Origin: Hydrogenophaga sp040372165
GTDB taxonomy: Bacteria; Pseudomonadota; Gammaproteobacteria; Burkholderiales; Burkholderiaceae_C
Length of the DNA: 64,000 nucleotides
Assembly (NCBI RefSeq): GCF_040372165.1
Contig: NZ_BAABWG010000005.1
Location: forward strand, 101,140-165,139
Direction of reading: 5' to 3'
Position 1 is the stretch's first letter. Each line of letters begins with the position of its first letter. Under the pieces are notes generated by a model that was not told where the DNA came from, made no database searches, and was given only the letters and a program-made list of their open reading frames with translations. The position numbers and the translations under genes are program-made. This document shows, in pieces, positions 8,201 through 18,864 of the stretch.

Positions 8201-8728
8201 CTTCCCCCCTATCCCCCCAGCCCCCTTTCCACCCCGCCGGGCGGAAAGGGGGAGCTCTCATTTGGCTTCTGGTCGCCGACTGGGCTTCTACGGCTCGAAC
8301 CGTCGCCACCTTGGTTTGGGGTACATGCATTTCGTTGAGGCTGTCGTAGGAGCCTCGGCGTCGGTCTTCACGCCCACGGCGCCCAGCTGACTTTGCCGCT
8401 TTGCGGCTTGTCAGATGTGCGCTTGCCTTGCGCGTCTCGAATCTCGTTGGCCTGCACTGTCTCGCTCGCAGGCGACCGGCGAGCCGCGCAGCGGCAATGC
8501 CAGTTGGCTGCCGCCTGGGTGCCAAAGGAAGCCGAAGTCTCTACAAAAGAGGTTTCTCCTAAAGCCGCCTCGCGTGAGGCGGCGCGGCCCATCCGAGGGT
8601 GCGGCGGATCCGGGTTTCCCGGTCCGCATCGCGCCGCCCCCTTGAGGGGGACGCGCAAAGCGCGGCGGGGGTGCTTCTCGTCATCGCCCCGGCGGGGTGG
8701 AAAGGGGGTTGGGGGGATAGGGGGGAAG
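8201..8728. repeat. inverted-repeat-bounded intergenic element, about 530 bp
   Basis: A 41-bp arm at 8201-8241 recurs in inverted orientation at 8688-8728 with a single mismatch. The left arm also forms its own hairpin, CCCCCTTTCC at 8221-8230 with GGAAAGGGGG at 8243-8252. The interior of about 445 bp has no recognisable gene, but its right part (8605-8672) is a copy, in minus orientation, of the three-hairpin element found in the catabolic operons. No target-site duplication or transposase was identified. It may be a non-autonomous mobile or folded element; the type is not recognised. Confidence 0.6.
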
Positions 8729-8883
8729 AAAAAGAAGAAGGAATGAGAAAAGGCCCTCTAAAACGACAAGCGACTTGACCACATCAACCTCAGGCCAAGG
8801 AGTTGGCCACCCCACAGCCCCACCGGCAAGAGAAAACCCTCTTACCTTACCCCCTCAAACTCCCCCATAATCCCTACTTGACG

Positions 8884-8899
8884 TTTACGTTAACGTAAA
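8884..8899. promoter_or_regulatory. LiuR-like operator upstream of the SDR gene
   Basis: TTTACGTTAACGTAAA is a perfect 16-bp palindrome 38 bp before the SDR start codon. The pattern resembles the MerR-family LiuR operator described for proteobacterial branched-chain amino acid and fatty acid degradation genes. The downstream enzyme family (type II 3-hydroxyacyl-CoA dehydrogenase) is a plausible LiuR target. The regulator gene is not in the window. Confidence 0.6.
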
Positions 8900-8936
8900 T
8901 CAATCTTCCCAACAGAATTCGCATAGGAGCAAAAGA

Positions 8937-9698
8937 ATGGAAATCGCTGGAAAAGTCTTCATCGTCACCGGTGGTGCATCAGGTCTGGGCGAAGGCACGG
9001 CACGTATGCTGGCAGCCAGTGGCGCCAAAGTCGTCATCGCCGACATGCAGGCTGAGAAAGGCGAAGCCATTGCCAACGAGATCGGCGGCGCATTCGTCAA
9101 GTGCGATGTCAGCAGTGAGGCAGACGGCCAAGCCGTGGTGGACAAGGCGGTTTCCCTGGGCAAACTGATGGGGTTGGTCAATTGCGCCGGCATTGCTCCT
9201 GCGGAAAAGACAGTGGGAAAGAACGGCGCACATGCACTTTCAACCTACACCAAGACCATCATGGTGAACCTGGTGGGTTCATTCAACATGATCCGCCTGG
9301 CGGCCGAAGCCATGAGCAAGAACGAGCCCGAGGAAGGCACAGGCGAGCGTGGCGTGCTCATCAGCACGGCCAGCGTGGCAGCCTATGACGGCCAGATCGG
9401 TCAGGCGGCTTACTCGGCGTCCAAAGGCGGCGTGGTGGGCATGACCCTGCCCATCGCCCGCGATCTGGCCCGCAACGGGATTCGCAACATGACGATCGCG
9501 CCCGGCATCTTCGGTACCCCCATGCTCTTCGGCATGCCGCAGGAAGTGCAGGACGCCCTCGCCGCCGGCGTGCCCTTCCCCAGCCGCCTGGGCACGCCAC
9601 AGGACTACGCGAAGCTGGCCAAGCACATCATTGAAAACGACATGCTCAACGGCGAAGTGATCCGCCTAGACGGCGCCATCCGCCTCGCACCCAAGTAA
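8937..9698 (+). CDS. 3-hydroxyacyl-CoA dehydrogenase type II (SDR, HSD17B10-like)
   Basis: The 253-residue protein is a short-chain dehydrogenase with NAD-binding TGGASGLGEGT near residue 12, the NCAGIAPAEKTVG segment near residue 82 and the catalytic YSASKGG near residue 160. The overall pattern, including the long 'GERGVLISTASVAAYDGQIGQ' type region and MTIAPGIFGTPM, matches the HSD10 branch, which oxidises 3-hydroxyacyl-CoA or 2-methyl-3-hydroxybutyryl-CoA in isoleucine and fatty acid degradation. AGGAGCAAAAGA precedes the ATG. It is a clear paralog of the SDR at 51144-51908. The LiuR-like palindrome upstream fits a role in branched-chain substrate degradation. Confidence 0.87.
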   Translation: MEIAGKVFIVTGGASGLGEGTARMLAASGAKVVIADMQAEKGEAIANEIGGAFVKCDVSSEADGQAVVDKAVSLGKLMGLVNCAGIAPAEKTVGKNGAHALSTYTKTIMVNLVGSFNMIRLAAEAMSKNEPEEGTGERGVLISTASVAAYDGQIGQAAYSASKGGVVGMTLPIARDLARNGIRNMTIAPGIFGTPMLFGMPQEVQDALAAGVPFPSRLGTPQDYAKLAKHIIENDMLNGEVIRLDGAIRLAPK

Positions 9699-9743
9699 GT
9701 AGAAACCGCCAACCGCAAAGGCAACGCAACACGACCCAGCGCA

Positions 9744-10018
9744 GGGCCGCCCCAAGGCGAGTCAGCCCCCTCGGGGGGCAGCGACCCGTGAGCCGGCGGA
9801 GCGTGGGGGCCAACGACTCGCCGTCGGGCCGCCCCAAGGCGAGTCAGCCCCCTCGGGGGGCAGCGACCCGTGAAACGGCGGAGCGTGGGGGCCAACATCC
9901 CCAGCGTGGGGGCCAACAGTTTCACCGCCGGGCCGCCCCAAGGTGAAACGCGCCCCCTCGGGGGGCAGCGACCCGTGAAACGGCGGAGCGTGGGGGCCAA
10001 CATCCCCAGCGTGGGGGC
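9744..10018 (-). repeat. threefold tandem hairpin repeat behind the GspE-like gene
   Basis: Three head-to-tail units start with GGGCCGCCCCAAGG at 9744, 9826 and 9930 and are 82, 104 and about 90 bp long. Each contains CCCCCTCGGGGGG, the string GCGACCCGTGA and GCGTGGGGGCC. A stem flanks the start of units 2 and 3: GACTCGCC (9815-9822) pairs with GGCGAGTC (9838-9845), and GTTTCACC (9919-9926) pairs with GGTGAAAC (9942-9949). The stem thus changes sequence but keeps pairing. Read on the minus strand the array begins right after the stop codon of the ATPase gene, so it may act as its terminator or 3' stabiliser. Confidence 0.8.
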
Positions 10019-10025
10019 TACGTTT

Positions 10026-11969
10026 CTAGCGATACGCCGTGCGCGCCTGCTTGAGGTCCGTCAGACCCTGCACTACCTTCTCCAGCGCATCGTGTCGCAA
10101 GCTGCGCATCCCTTCGCCCAGTGCGGCATTGAGAATGTCTGACGGGCGGGCTCGTTCCTGGATCAGCTGTTTGATGGTGCGACTGTTCTGCAGAATCTCA
10201 TAGACCCCTACCCGCCCTTTGTAGCCCTTCGTCTTGCAATGCTCACACCCGGCCGCATGTCGAAGGTGAACGCCTTTGTGGGATGACTCGCCGGCAGCTT
10301 CCAGCAAGCGCTGTTCACCGTCTGCATAGCTCAGGCTGCTGCCTTCCACATACTCTTCGACCAGCGTGCTCCATTCCTCGTCGCTCACGGGCCGGCTTTG
10401 TGCACAGACCGGGCACAGTTTGCGCACCAGGCGCTGAGCCACCAGACCCAGCAGGGAGTCTGCAAAGTTCATTGGATCCATGCCAAGGTCGAGCAATCGC
10501 ACCACACTCTCGCTGGCATTGTTTGTATGCAACGTCGACAACACGAGGTGTCCTGTCAGTGATGCTTCAATGGCAATCTTGGCGGTTTCGGCATCTCTAA
10601 TCTCGCCAATCATGATCACGTCCGGGTCAGCACGCAGAAAGCTGCGCATCGCATTGGCAAACGTCAGTCCGATCTTGCTGTTGACTTGCACTTGACGCAG
10701 GCCCGGCTGCGTGATTTCGATCGGGTCTTCCGCCGTCCAGATTTTGCGGTCATCGGTGTTGATTTCTGACAGCATCGAATGCAGTGTCGTTGTCTTCCCG
10801 GAGCCGGTCGGACCCACGGCCAAGACCATACCGAAGCTGCGCTCGTTGAAGCCCTTGATGATGGCGAGATCGCGCTGCTGCAGTCCGAGCTGGGTCAGTG
10901 GCAGGGGCTTGGCTGACTCCAGCAAGCGCAACACCACGTCTTCCAGGCCGTCATGGGTTGGCATCACAGCGACCCGCAACTCCAGTTTGGTGCCGCCGAA
11001 TTCACTGAAATCGATCTTGCCATCCTGAGGCCGGCGTCGCTCGGCGATGTCCAGCTTGGCCATGATCTTGATGCGGGAGACCAGCGGTGCACGCAAACTG
11101 GGTGGCAGGGCCAGGTAAGGCTCCAACTCACCGTCGCGCCGAAAGCGCACCAGCGTCTTGGCTTCGCCCGGGTTGGTCTCGATATGGATGTCCGAGGCTT
11201 TGGTGCGCTGGGCTTCGCTGATCATCTGGTTGACCAGCTTGACCATGCCGGCCGACTCTGCAGCCGAGTCGTCATGTTCGGACTCATCCTTGCTGCCGAT
11301 GTCAGCCACCGCCTGAGCCACTGCCTCCGCCAGCACACCGTGCGCCGCGGCGCTCGTGGCGTCCCCGCTGAGCAAAGCGTCGCGCAGCTCCTTGACGACG
11401 GCTTCCGGGCTGTCGGCATGACCTTCCCGGTGGATGCGGTCCTGCACAGCCAAACGCCGCTCTATCGCGTCCCGACTGGCCCAGACAAGGGCCACCGAAC
11501 GCCCCGTGATGTTGCAAAGACGATGATGCAGGTCGGCGTCGGTGGGTGCGCTGGAAGCCACCAGAAACTGCTCATCGGCAACACCCAGTGGCATCACCCC
11601 ATTGGCGTGGCATTGGCTCAGAGGCAGGCGGGCAAACACCTTGTGCTCCACTTCAAAGCCCAGAACCTCCACTTCAACCAGCCCTGCGACCCTGGCCAGC
11701 GCCCTTTGCAACTCGTCTTCGCTGAGCATGGCGCGAGTCACCAGTTCGTGGGCACGGGACCTGAGCAAATCCGGGTCTTCATTCGCGAGCACTGCCAGTG
11801 TCTTCTCATCGAGCATGTGCAACGCCAGCAAGGCTTGGCGCAGGTCCATCACTGGCAGCCTGCGCAGTGCATCCTGAGCCTGCCGCAATTGCGCCAATGT
11901 ATGGACGACGGGCGATATGACATGACCTGTCCGGGCTTGCTCAGTACTGGGTGAAATTGCCTGTGTCAT
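10026..11969 (-). CDS. GspE/PilB-family secretion ATPase
   Basis: The 647-residue protein is a hexameric ATPase of the type II secretion/type IV pilus assembly class. The N-terminal third is an MshEN-like regulatory region. The core holds Walker A AVGPTGSGKTTTLHS, the Asp box and Walker B region RADPDVIMIGEIRDAETAKI, and the His box STLHTNNASESVVRL. A C-terminal metal-binding pair, CPVCAQ and CEHCKTKGYKGR, is typical of GspE/PilB. An acidic linker rich in Glu and Asp precedes the core. No other secretion or pilus gene is nearby, so it is an orphan whose partner is unknown. No strong ribosome binding site precedes ATG 11969. Confidence 0.88.
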   Translation of the reverse strand: MTQAISPSTEQARTGHVISPVVHTLAQLRQAQDALRRLPVMDLRQALLALHMLDEKTLAVLANEDPDLLRSRAHELVTRAMLSEDELQRALARVAGLVEVEVLGFEVEHKVFARLPLSQCHANGVMPLGVADEQFLVASSAPTDADLHHRLCNITGRSVALVWASRDAIERRLAVQDRIHREGHADSPEAVVKELRDALLSGDATSAAAHGVLAEAVAQAVADIGSKDESEHDDSAAESAGMVKLVNQMISEAQRTKASDIHIETNPGEAKTLVRFRRDGELEPYLALPPSLRAPLVSRIKIMAKLDIAERRRPQDGKIDFSEFGGTKLELRVAVMPTHDGLEDVVLRLLESAKPLPLTQLGLQQRDLAIIKGFNERSFGMVLAVGPTGSGKTTTLHSMLSEINTDDRKIWTAEDPIEITQPGLRQVQVNSKIGLTFANAMRSFLRADPDVIMIGEIRDAETAKIAIEASLTGHLVLSTLHTNNASESVVRLLDLGMDPMNFADSLLGLVAQRLVRKLCPVCAQSRPVSDEEWSTLVEEYVEGSSLSYADGEQRLLEAAGESSHKGVHLRHAAGCEHCKTKGYKGRVGVYEILQNSRTIKQLIQERARPSDILNAALGEGMRSLRHDALEKVVQGLTDLKQARTAYR

Positions 11970-12289
11970 CGTGGTCGAAAGTTCTAGGTGAAAGACAAGA
12001 TTGGCCTACCCTTTGCTACAAAGATAGTGCAAGCAAAGGTATCAAACGTTGATTTGGCGCAAGCGCACGACCGGCCATAACGTCTTATCGAGCAATGGGT
12101 CACGGTTTTCAGCAACCTGGCGGAGATGGCGAGTGTGCGAGGGAAGCCACCAGCTTGCCCAGACAAACAGCCCTCGGGTAAGGTGAGCCCACCAACGGAG
12201 CCATGCCCTGTGGTGCATGAGCCATGCATTCACCGGAACCGCTCCGGCCCTCACAACTATCACAGTGCAAACCACACCACCGTCAGCCC
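11970..12289. other. 320-bp divergent intergenic region
   Basis: This stretch separates the divergent ATPase and gamma-glutamyltransferase genes and must hold both promoters. No operator-like palindrome or clear -35/-10 pair was recognised. An in-frame ATG at 12224 would extend the transferase by 22 residues without a ribosome site. Confidence 0.4.
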
Positions 12290-14131
12290 ATGCCCCCCTC
12301 CCGAGAAAAGCGTGTCACGACCCTTGCTCTGGCAGCCTGCGCCAGTTTTGCTGCAGCTGTTTTGAGCGCCTGCTCAACGTCGCCACTGACAGCTGACGGC
12401 TCTATTCAGCCAGAAGCGTCAAGCGGTCTGACGGCGAAAGAGGAGCGAACGTTTCGCCAGGAAGCAGTCGCCGCTGCCAACCCACTTGCCACCGCAGCCG
12501 GTGCCCGTGTCCTGAAAGAAGGCGGGAATGCCATCGATGCAACCGTCGCGGTTCAGATGGTGCTGGCGCTCGTGGAGCCGCAATCGAGCGGCATCGGCGG
12601 CGGTGCATTCCTCCTGCACCACGACGGGCACACGCTACAAGCCTATGACGGCAGAGAAACGGCGCCAGCCTCGGCGGGGCCAGACCTCTTTCTTGCAGAG
12701 GACGGCCAGCCAATGCCGTTCAAGCAAGCTGTGGCTGGCGGACGGTCGGTCGGCGTTCCCGGGGTGTTGCGCATGCTGGCACTGGCACACAGACAGCATG
12801 GCCAGCTGCCCTGGAAGAAGCTGCTCGAGCCAGCCATCGAACTGGCAGAGCAAGGGTTCGCCATCAGCCCCAGGCTGCACCAGTTGCTGGCCAAAGACGA
12901 GACGATGAAGGAGGACCCGGTGGCGCGGGCCTATTTCTGGGGTCCGGACGGCAACGCTCACCCCCTGGGACACATACTGCGCAACCCTGAACTGGCGCAT
13001 GTGCTGCGCCAGATTGCCAACGAGGGGCCTGATGCACTCCATACGGGCGACATCGCACGAGCGATCACCCGGAAAGTTCAGGCGCACCCCACCAACCCGG
13101 GCGGCATGACCATGGAAGATCTCGCCGCGTATCGGGCCAGAGAGCGGGAGCCACTGTGCTTTGACATGGACGCCGAGCCGCGCCAGGTCATGGTCTGCGG
13201 CTTTCCCCCTCCCAGTTCAGGTCCTCTGGCGATCGGGCAGATCATCGGTTTGCTGAGTCGGGCCCAGGGACGGGACAACCCCTGGCATGAGCAGACCATG
13301 GACCCGGAATGGCTGCACCGGTATACCGAAGCGGCCCGACTGGCTTTCGCGGATCGCGCGAAATACGTGGCAGACCCGGACCATGTCGCGCCCCCTGCTG
13401 GTGCCTGGTCTTCATTGCTCGACAAAGACTACCTGGATCAGCGCTCTGCCCTGATCTCGACAAAGCGCATGCCATCGGTCGATGCCGGACAACCCGGTGG
13501 CGCCACCACGGCCTATGCCCCCATGCCTGATCAGCCCGAATACGGCACCAGTCACGTCAGCGTGGTCGACCGTCACGGCAATGCCGTGTCCATGACCACC
13601 ACCATCGAGTCAGGATTTGGCGCCCGCATCATGGTCACGACAGACGAAGGTCGTCCAGGTGGATTCCTGCTCAACAACGAACTGACCGACTTCAGCTTCG
13701 CACCTGCTGACGAACAGGGTCGTCCCATCGCCAACAGGGTTGCACCGGGCAAGCGCCCCCGCTCCTCCATGGCGCCGGTGATGGTGTTTGACAAGCGAAG
13801 TGGCGAACTGCTGATGAGCCTGGGCAGCCCAGGAGGGGCCTTCATCATCCACTATGTCGCCAAGGTTTTGCTGGGCACTCAATGGTGGGGCTTGTCACCC
13901 CAATCCGCCATCGACCTGCCCAATATCGGCACGACAGGTGGCCCTCTGGTGCTGGAAGAAGATCGCTTCACCCAAGGCACCCTTGGCGCGATCGAGGCCA
14001 GGGGACACAAAGTCGTGCAGATTCCGCTCACCAGTGGCCTGCAAGCTCTGCAACGCCTTGGTCAGGGCGACCAAGGGGTCTGGCGGGGTGGGGCCGACCC
14101 TCGCCGTGAAGGTGAGGTGATGGGGCAATAG
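12290..14131 (+). CDS. ggt: gamma-glutamyltransferase (exported lipoprotein form)
   Basis: The 613-residue protein is a gamma-glutamyltranspeptidase/glutathione hydrolase precursor. From the ATG at 12290 it has a basic N-terminus, a hydrophobic segment and a lipobox LSAC, so it should be a periplasm-facing lipoprotein. The large-subunit signature GGNAIDATVAVQMVLALVEP and SSGIGGGAFLLHH follow. The autocatalytic Thr is in YGTSHVSVVDRHGNAVSMTT near residue 425, which starts the small subunit. The C-terminal GSPGGAFIIHYV completes the site. It lies 54 bp upstream of dnaG, where many betaproteobacteria instead have rpsU and a yqeY-type gene. Confidence 0.92.
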   Translation: MPPSREKRVTTLALAACASFAAAVLSACSTSPLTADGSIQPEASSGLTAKEERTFRQEAVAAANPLATAAGARVLKEGGNAIDATVAVQMVLALVEPQSSGIGGGAFLLHHDGHTLQAYDGRETAPASAGPDLFLAEDGQPMPFKQAVAGGRSVGVPGVLRMLALAHRQHGQLPWKKLLEPAIELAEQGFAISPRLHQLLAKDETMKEDPVARAYFWGPDGNAHPLGHILRNPELAHVLRQIANEGPDALHTGDIARAITRKVQAHPTNPGGMTMEDLAAYRAREREPLCFDMDAEPRQVMVCGFPPPSSGPLAIGQIIGLLSRAQGRDNPWHEQTMDPEWLHRYTEAARLAFADRAKYVADPDHVAPPAGAWSSLLDKDYLDQRSALISTKRMPSVDAGQPGGATTAYAPMPDQPEYGTSHVSVVDRHGNAVSMTTTIESGFGARIMVTTDEGRPGGFLLNNELTDFSFAPADEQGRPIANRVAPGKRPRSSMAPVMVFDKRSGELLMSLGSPGGAFIIHYVAKVLLGTQWWGLSPQSAIDLPNIGTTGGPLVLEEDRFTQGTLGAIEARGHKVVQIPLTSGLQALQRLGQGDQGVWRGGADPRREGEVMGQ

Positions 14132-14160
14132 GCCGACAGGGCGACCGGGCAATGGGGCAG

Positions 14161-14175
14161 TCTCCGCATCGGAGA
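14161..14175 (+). promoter_or_regulatory. hairpin covering the dnaG ribosome binding site
   Basis: TCTCCG-CAT-CGGAGA is a perfect 6-bp stem with a 3-nt loop. Its right arm contains GGAG, the only Shine-Dalgarno match before the GTG start of dnaG at 14186 (11-nt spacing). When paired, this site would be hidden from ribosomes, which would keep primase synthesis low. Confidence 0.5.
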
Positions 14176-14185
14176 CAATACACTG

Positions 14186-16129
14186 GTGGCCATCCCTCAG
14201 ACCTTCATCCAGGACCTGCTCAACCGCGTTGACATCGTCGACGTGGTGGGACGCTATGTCCAGCTGAAGAAAGGGGGCGCCAACCTGATGGGGCTGTGCC
14301 CTTTCCACGGAGAAAAGTCGCCATCATTCTCGGTCAGCCCGTCCAAACAGTTCTATCACTGCTTTGGTTGCGGAGCGAATGGCAACGCCATCGGCTTCCT
14401 CATGGAGCACACCGGCATGAACTTTGTGGAGGCAGTCAAGGAGCTGGCTCAGCAAACCGGCATGCAGGTACCCGAAGAAGAAGCGCGACCGGGCGACCGG
14501 GAGCGCGCCGCCAAAGCCCGCGAAAAGCGGGCAAGCCTGACCGACTTGCTCGCCAAGGCAGCCAAGGACTATCAAAAGCAACTCAAGGACTCGCCGCGCG
14601 CTGTGTCCTATCTGAAGCAGCGCGGGCTGACAGGCGCCGTCGCCAAGGCTTTTGGCATGGGCTACGCACCTGAAGGCTGGCGCCACCTCGCTGGTGTCGT
14701 TCCTGACTACGCGGATGCCCGTCTGGTGGAGTCCGGGCTGGTCATCGAGCACGTCGACGAGAAGAATGCCGAAGGAGAGTCGAAACGCTACGACCGTTTC
14801 CGCGACCGGATCATGTTCCCGATCCGCAACGTCAAGGGCGAAACCATCGGGTTTGGTGGCCGCGTGCTCGACAAGGGCGAACCCAAATACCTGAACTCGC
14901 CGGAAACACCGGTGTTCAGCAAAGGTCACGAACTCTACGGCCTGTTCGAGGCCCGCACCCCCATCCGCGCAGCTGGCTATGCGCTGGTCACCGAAGGCTA
15001 CATGGATGTGGTGGCCCTGGCCCAGCTCGGCTTCCCTCAAGCGGTAGCCACACTGGGCACCGCCTGCACACCCGATCATGTGCAAAAACTCTTCCGGTTC
15101 ACCGATTCGGTGGTTTTCAGCTTTGACGGCGACGCCGCTGGCAGGCGTGCAGCGCGCAAGGCTCTGGAAGCCGCCCTGCCTCTGGCCACTGATACGCGCA
15201 GCATCCGTTTTCTCTTCCTGCCGGCCGAACATGACCCCGACAGCTTTATCCGGGCCAACGGCGCGCAGGCCTTCGAAGACATGGTTCAGAAGGCGACCGT
15301 GCTCTCGCGTTTCCTGATGGAAGCGGCTAGCGCAGACTGCGACCTGTCAACGGCCGAAGGGCGAGCCCGCATGGCCTCGCAGGCAAGGCCACTGTGGACA
15401 GCCCTGCCCGATGGGGCACTCAAACGCCAGCTTCTGGGCGACCTGGCTGACCAGGCCGGGCTTGACGCCAGAGACCTGGAGCAACTCTGGGCCGGGCAGC
15501 AACGCCACGACACTGGCAAACGTTCTGCAAAGAGCCGCTGGTCCCCGGAAGGACAAGCCGCGAATGGTGAAGGGGAGCGCCAGGCAGGCAAATATCGCAA
15601 AGGCAAGGACTGGCAGACACCGGGTGGCAGTTCGAAACCCTACCCATATCCATCCCGAAGGGAGGGCCAGCCCCGGAGCGCAGCACGCGCTCAACGAGGC
15701 GTTCCCAGCCGGGCAGACCGTGCGGTGGGCCTCTTGCTGGCCAATGCGCAGGAATGGGATGCATTGTCGCCTGATGACCACACTCTGCTGGGCCACCTGC
15801 CCTCCCCGCATGGCGATGTGTTCGCCTGGCTGGAAAGCCAGATGATGGAGCATGGACCTCAGCCGTGGTCCGCCTTGCGCGAAGGCTTGCGGGGGCATGC
15901 GTTTGAGGAAATGGCCTGCAAACAGGTGGAATTGGCCACTCTGGGTGCCGACACCCAGGCAGAACAGGAAGAGTTGCTGGGCGTGATGAATCTCTTGCGG
16001 GAAGACGCCTGGGCCGCTCAGGCCGCGGTTCTGGCCGAGCGCGTAGCCGGTGGTGACTCCCATGCGCTGGAAGAATACAAACGCATTCGCGACAAGATCA
16101 CAGCCTTGAAAAACGGCCAGGCGGTATAA
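14186..16129 (+). CDS. dnaG: DNA primase
   Basis: The 647-residue primase makes RNA primers at the replication fork. The N-terminal zinc ribbon is visible in LCPFHGEKSPSFSVSPSKQ then FYHCFGCGANGNAIGF (residues 32-75). The TOPRIM domain includes LVTEGYMDVVALAQ near residue 268 and FSFDGDAAGRRAARKALE near residue 312. A low-complexity charged linker (about residues 440-510) leads into the DnaB-binding C-terminal domain. The start is GTG at 14186, matching the conserved MAIPQTFIQDLL opening of betaproteobacterial DnaG. It is followed by rpoD, the usual macromolecular-synthesis operon order. Confidence 0.97.
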   Translation: MAIPQTFIQDLLNRVDIVDVVGRYVQLKKGGANLMGLCPFHGEKSPSFSVSPSKQFYHCFGCGANGNAIGFLMEHTGMNFVEAVKELAQQTGMQVPEEEARPGDRERAAKAREKRASLTDLLAKAAKDYQKQLKDSPRAVSYLKQRGLTGAVAKAFGMGYAPEGWRHLAGVVPDYADARLVESGLVIEHVDEKNAEGESKRYDRFRDRIMFPIRNVKGETIGFGGRVLDKGEPKYLNSPETPVFSKGHELYGLFEARTPIRAAGYALVTEGYMDVVALAQLGFPQAVATLGTACTPDHVQKLFRFTDSVVFSFDGDAAGRRAARKALEAALPLATDTRSIRFLFLPAEHDPDSFIRANGAQAFEDMVQKATVLSRFLMEAASADCDLSTAEGRARMASQARPLWTALPDGALKRQLLGDLADQAGLDARDLEQLWAGQQRHDTGKRSAKSRWSPEGQAANGEGERQAGKYRKGKDWQTPGGSSKPYPYPSRREGQPRSAARAQRGVPSRADRAVGLLLANAQEWDALSPDDHTLLGHLPSPHGDVFAWLESQMMEHGPQPWSALREGLRGHAFEEMACKQVELATLGADTQAEQEELLGVMNLLREDAWAAQAAVLAERVAGGDSHALEEYKRIRDKITALKNGQAV

Positions 16130-16434
16130 TATAAGGCTTACGCACCGCAAGCGCGACAGCAGCACCTCCGGCAAAGGCCTAACCCCAGGACAGGGGCGAC
16201 GCGGAACTGACCCCGGCCACCTCCGCTCTCAGCAAGAGCGCGAGAGATCCCCGCAAGGACTGCACACCAAATGATCGCCCACACAGCTTGCGGGCCCGCC
16301 CTCTTCCGGCCAAAGGCGGGTCCAGCGCACCTCCATGCTCAGCTCATGACACGCCATTGTGGCGCGCGTTTGCCGTGCATGAACAGGTGAAGATGCTTCC
16401 CAGCCGGCCCCGATCCGAGAATTTTGAGGTTCAA
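16130..16434. other. dnaG-rpoD intergenic region (305 bp)
   Basis: A consensus TATAAT overlaps the dnaG stop codon (16125-16130), but no good -35 stands 16-18 bp upstream, so a separate rpoD promoter is only possible. A short inverted repeat GCTCT-N5-AGAGC lies near 16225. An open frame extends rpoD upstream to 16288, but those codons are not protein-like. Confidence 0.35.
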
Positions 16435-18768
<2,334 letters not shown>

Positions 18769-18796
18769 GCCGCGACGCTGTCGTCAAGCGAGCAAC

Positions 18797-18825
18797 AAAA
18801 AGGGAGCCCTCGGGGCTCCCTTTTT
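18797..18825. terminator. bidirectional rho-independent terminator behind rpoD
   Basis: AAAAAGGGAGCCC and GGGCTCCCTTTTT form a perfect 13-bp arm pair around a 3-nt loop, with A and T runs on both sides. It can stop rpoD transcription from the left and dioxygenase transcription from the right, since the two genes converge here. Confidence 0.92.
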
Positions 18826-18864
18826 GTTTAAAGGCGCCAAGGTCGGCGACCGAGCGGCATGCCC

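Larger units (their letters stand above)
8027..8936. other. 910-bp intergenic stretch without a supported gene
   Basis: No open frame in this stretch has protein-like composition. The first 60 bp after the iron-binding protein stop are pyrimidine-rich. The middle is occupied by an inverted-repeat-bounded element (8201-8728). The last part holds a LiuR-like palindrome (8884-8899) and the ribosome site of the SDR gene. Open frames of 70-117 codons on both strands run through the repeat arms as low-complexity Pro/Arg/Gly translations and are not annotated as genes. Confidence 0.7.

Noticed and set aside
8087..8746. Several 70-117-codon frames inside the 8.2-8.7 kb element
   Set aside because: They translate repeat arms and hairpins in multiple frames into low-complexity Pro/Gly/Arg/Ser sequence and have no ribosome site; no frame stands out.
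16106..16130. TTGAAA and TATAAT at the dnaG end as a strong rpoD promoter
   Set aside because: The spacing is only 13 bp, too short for sigma-70; only the -10 match is kept as a weak hint in the intergenic note.
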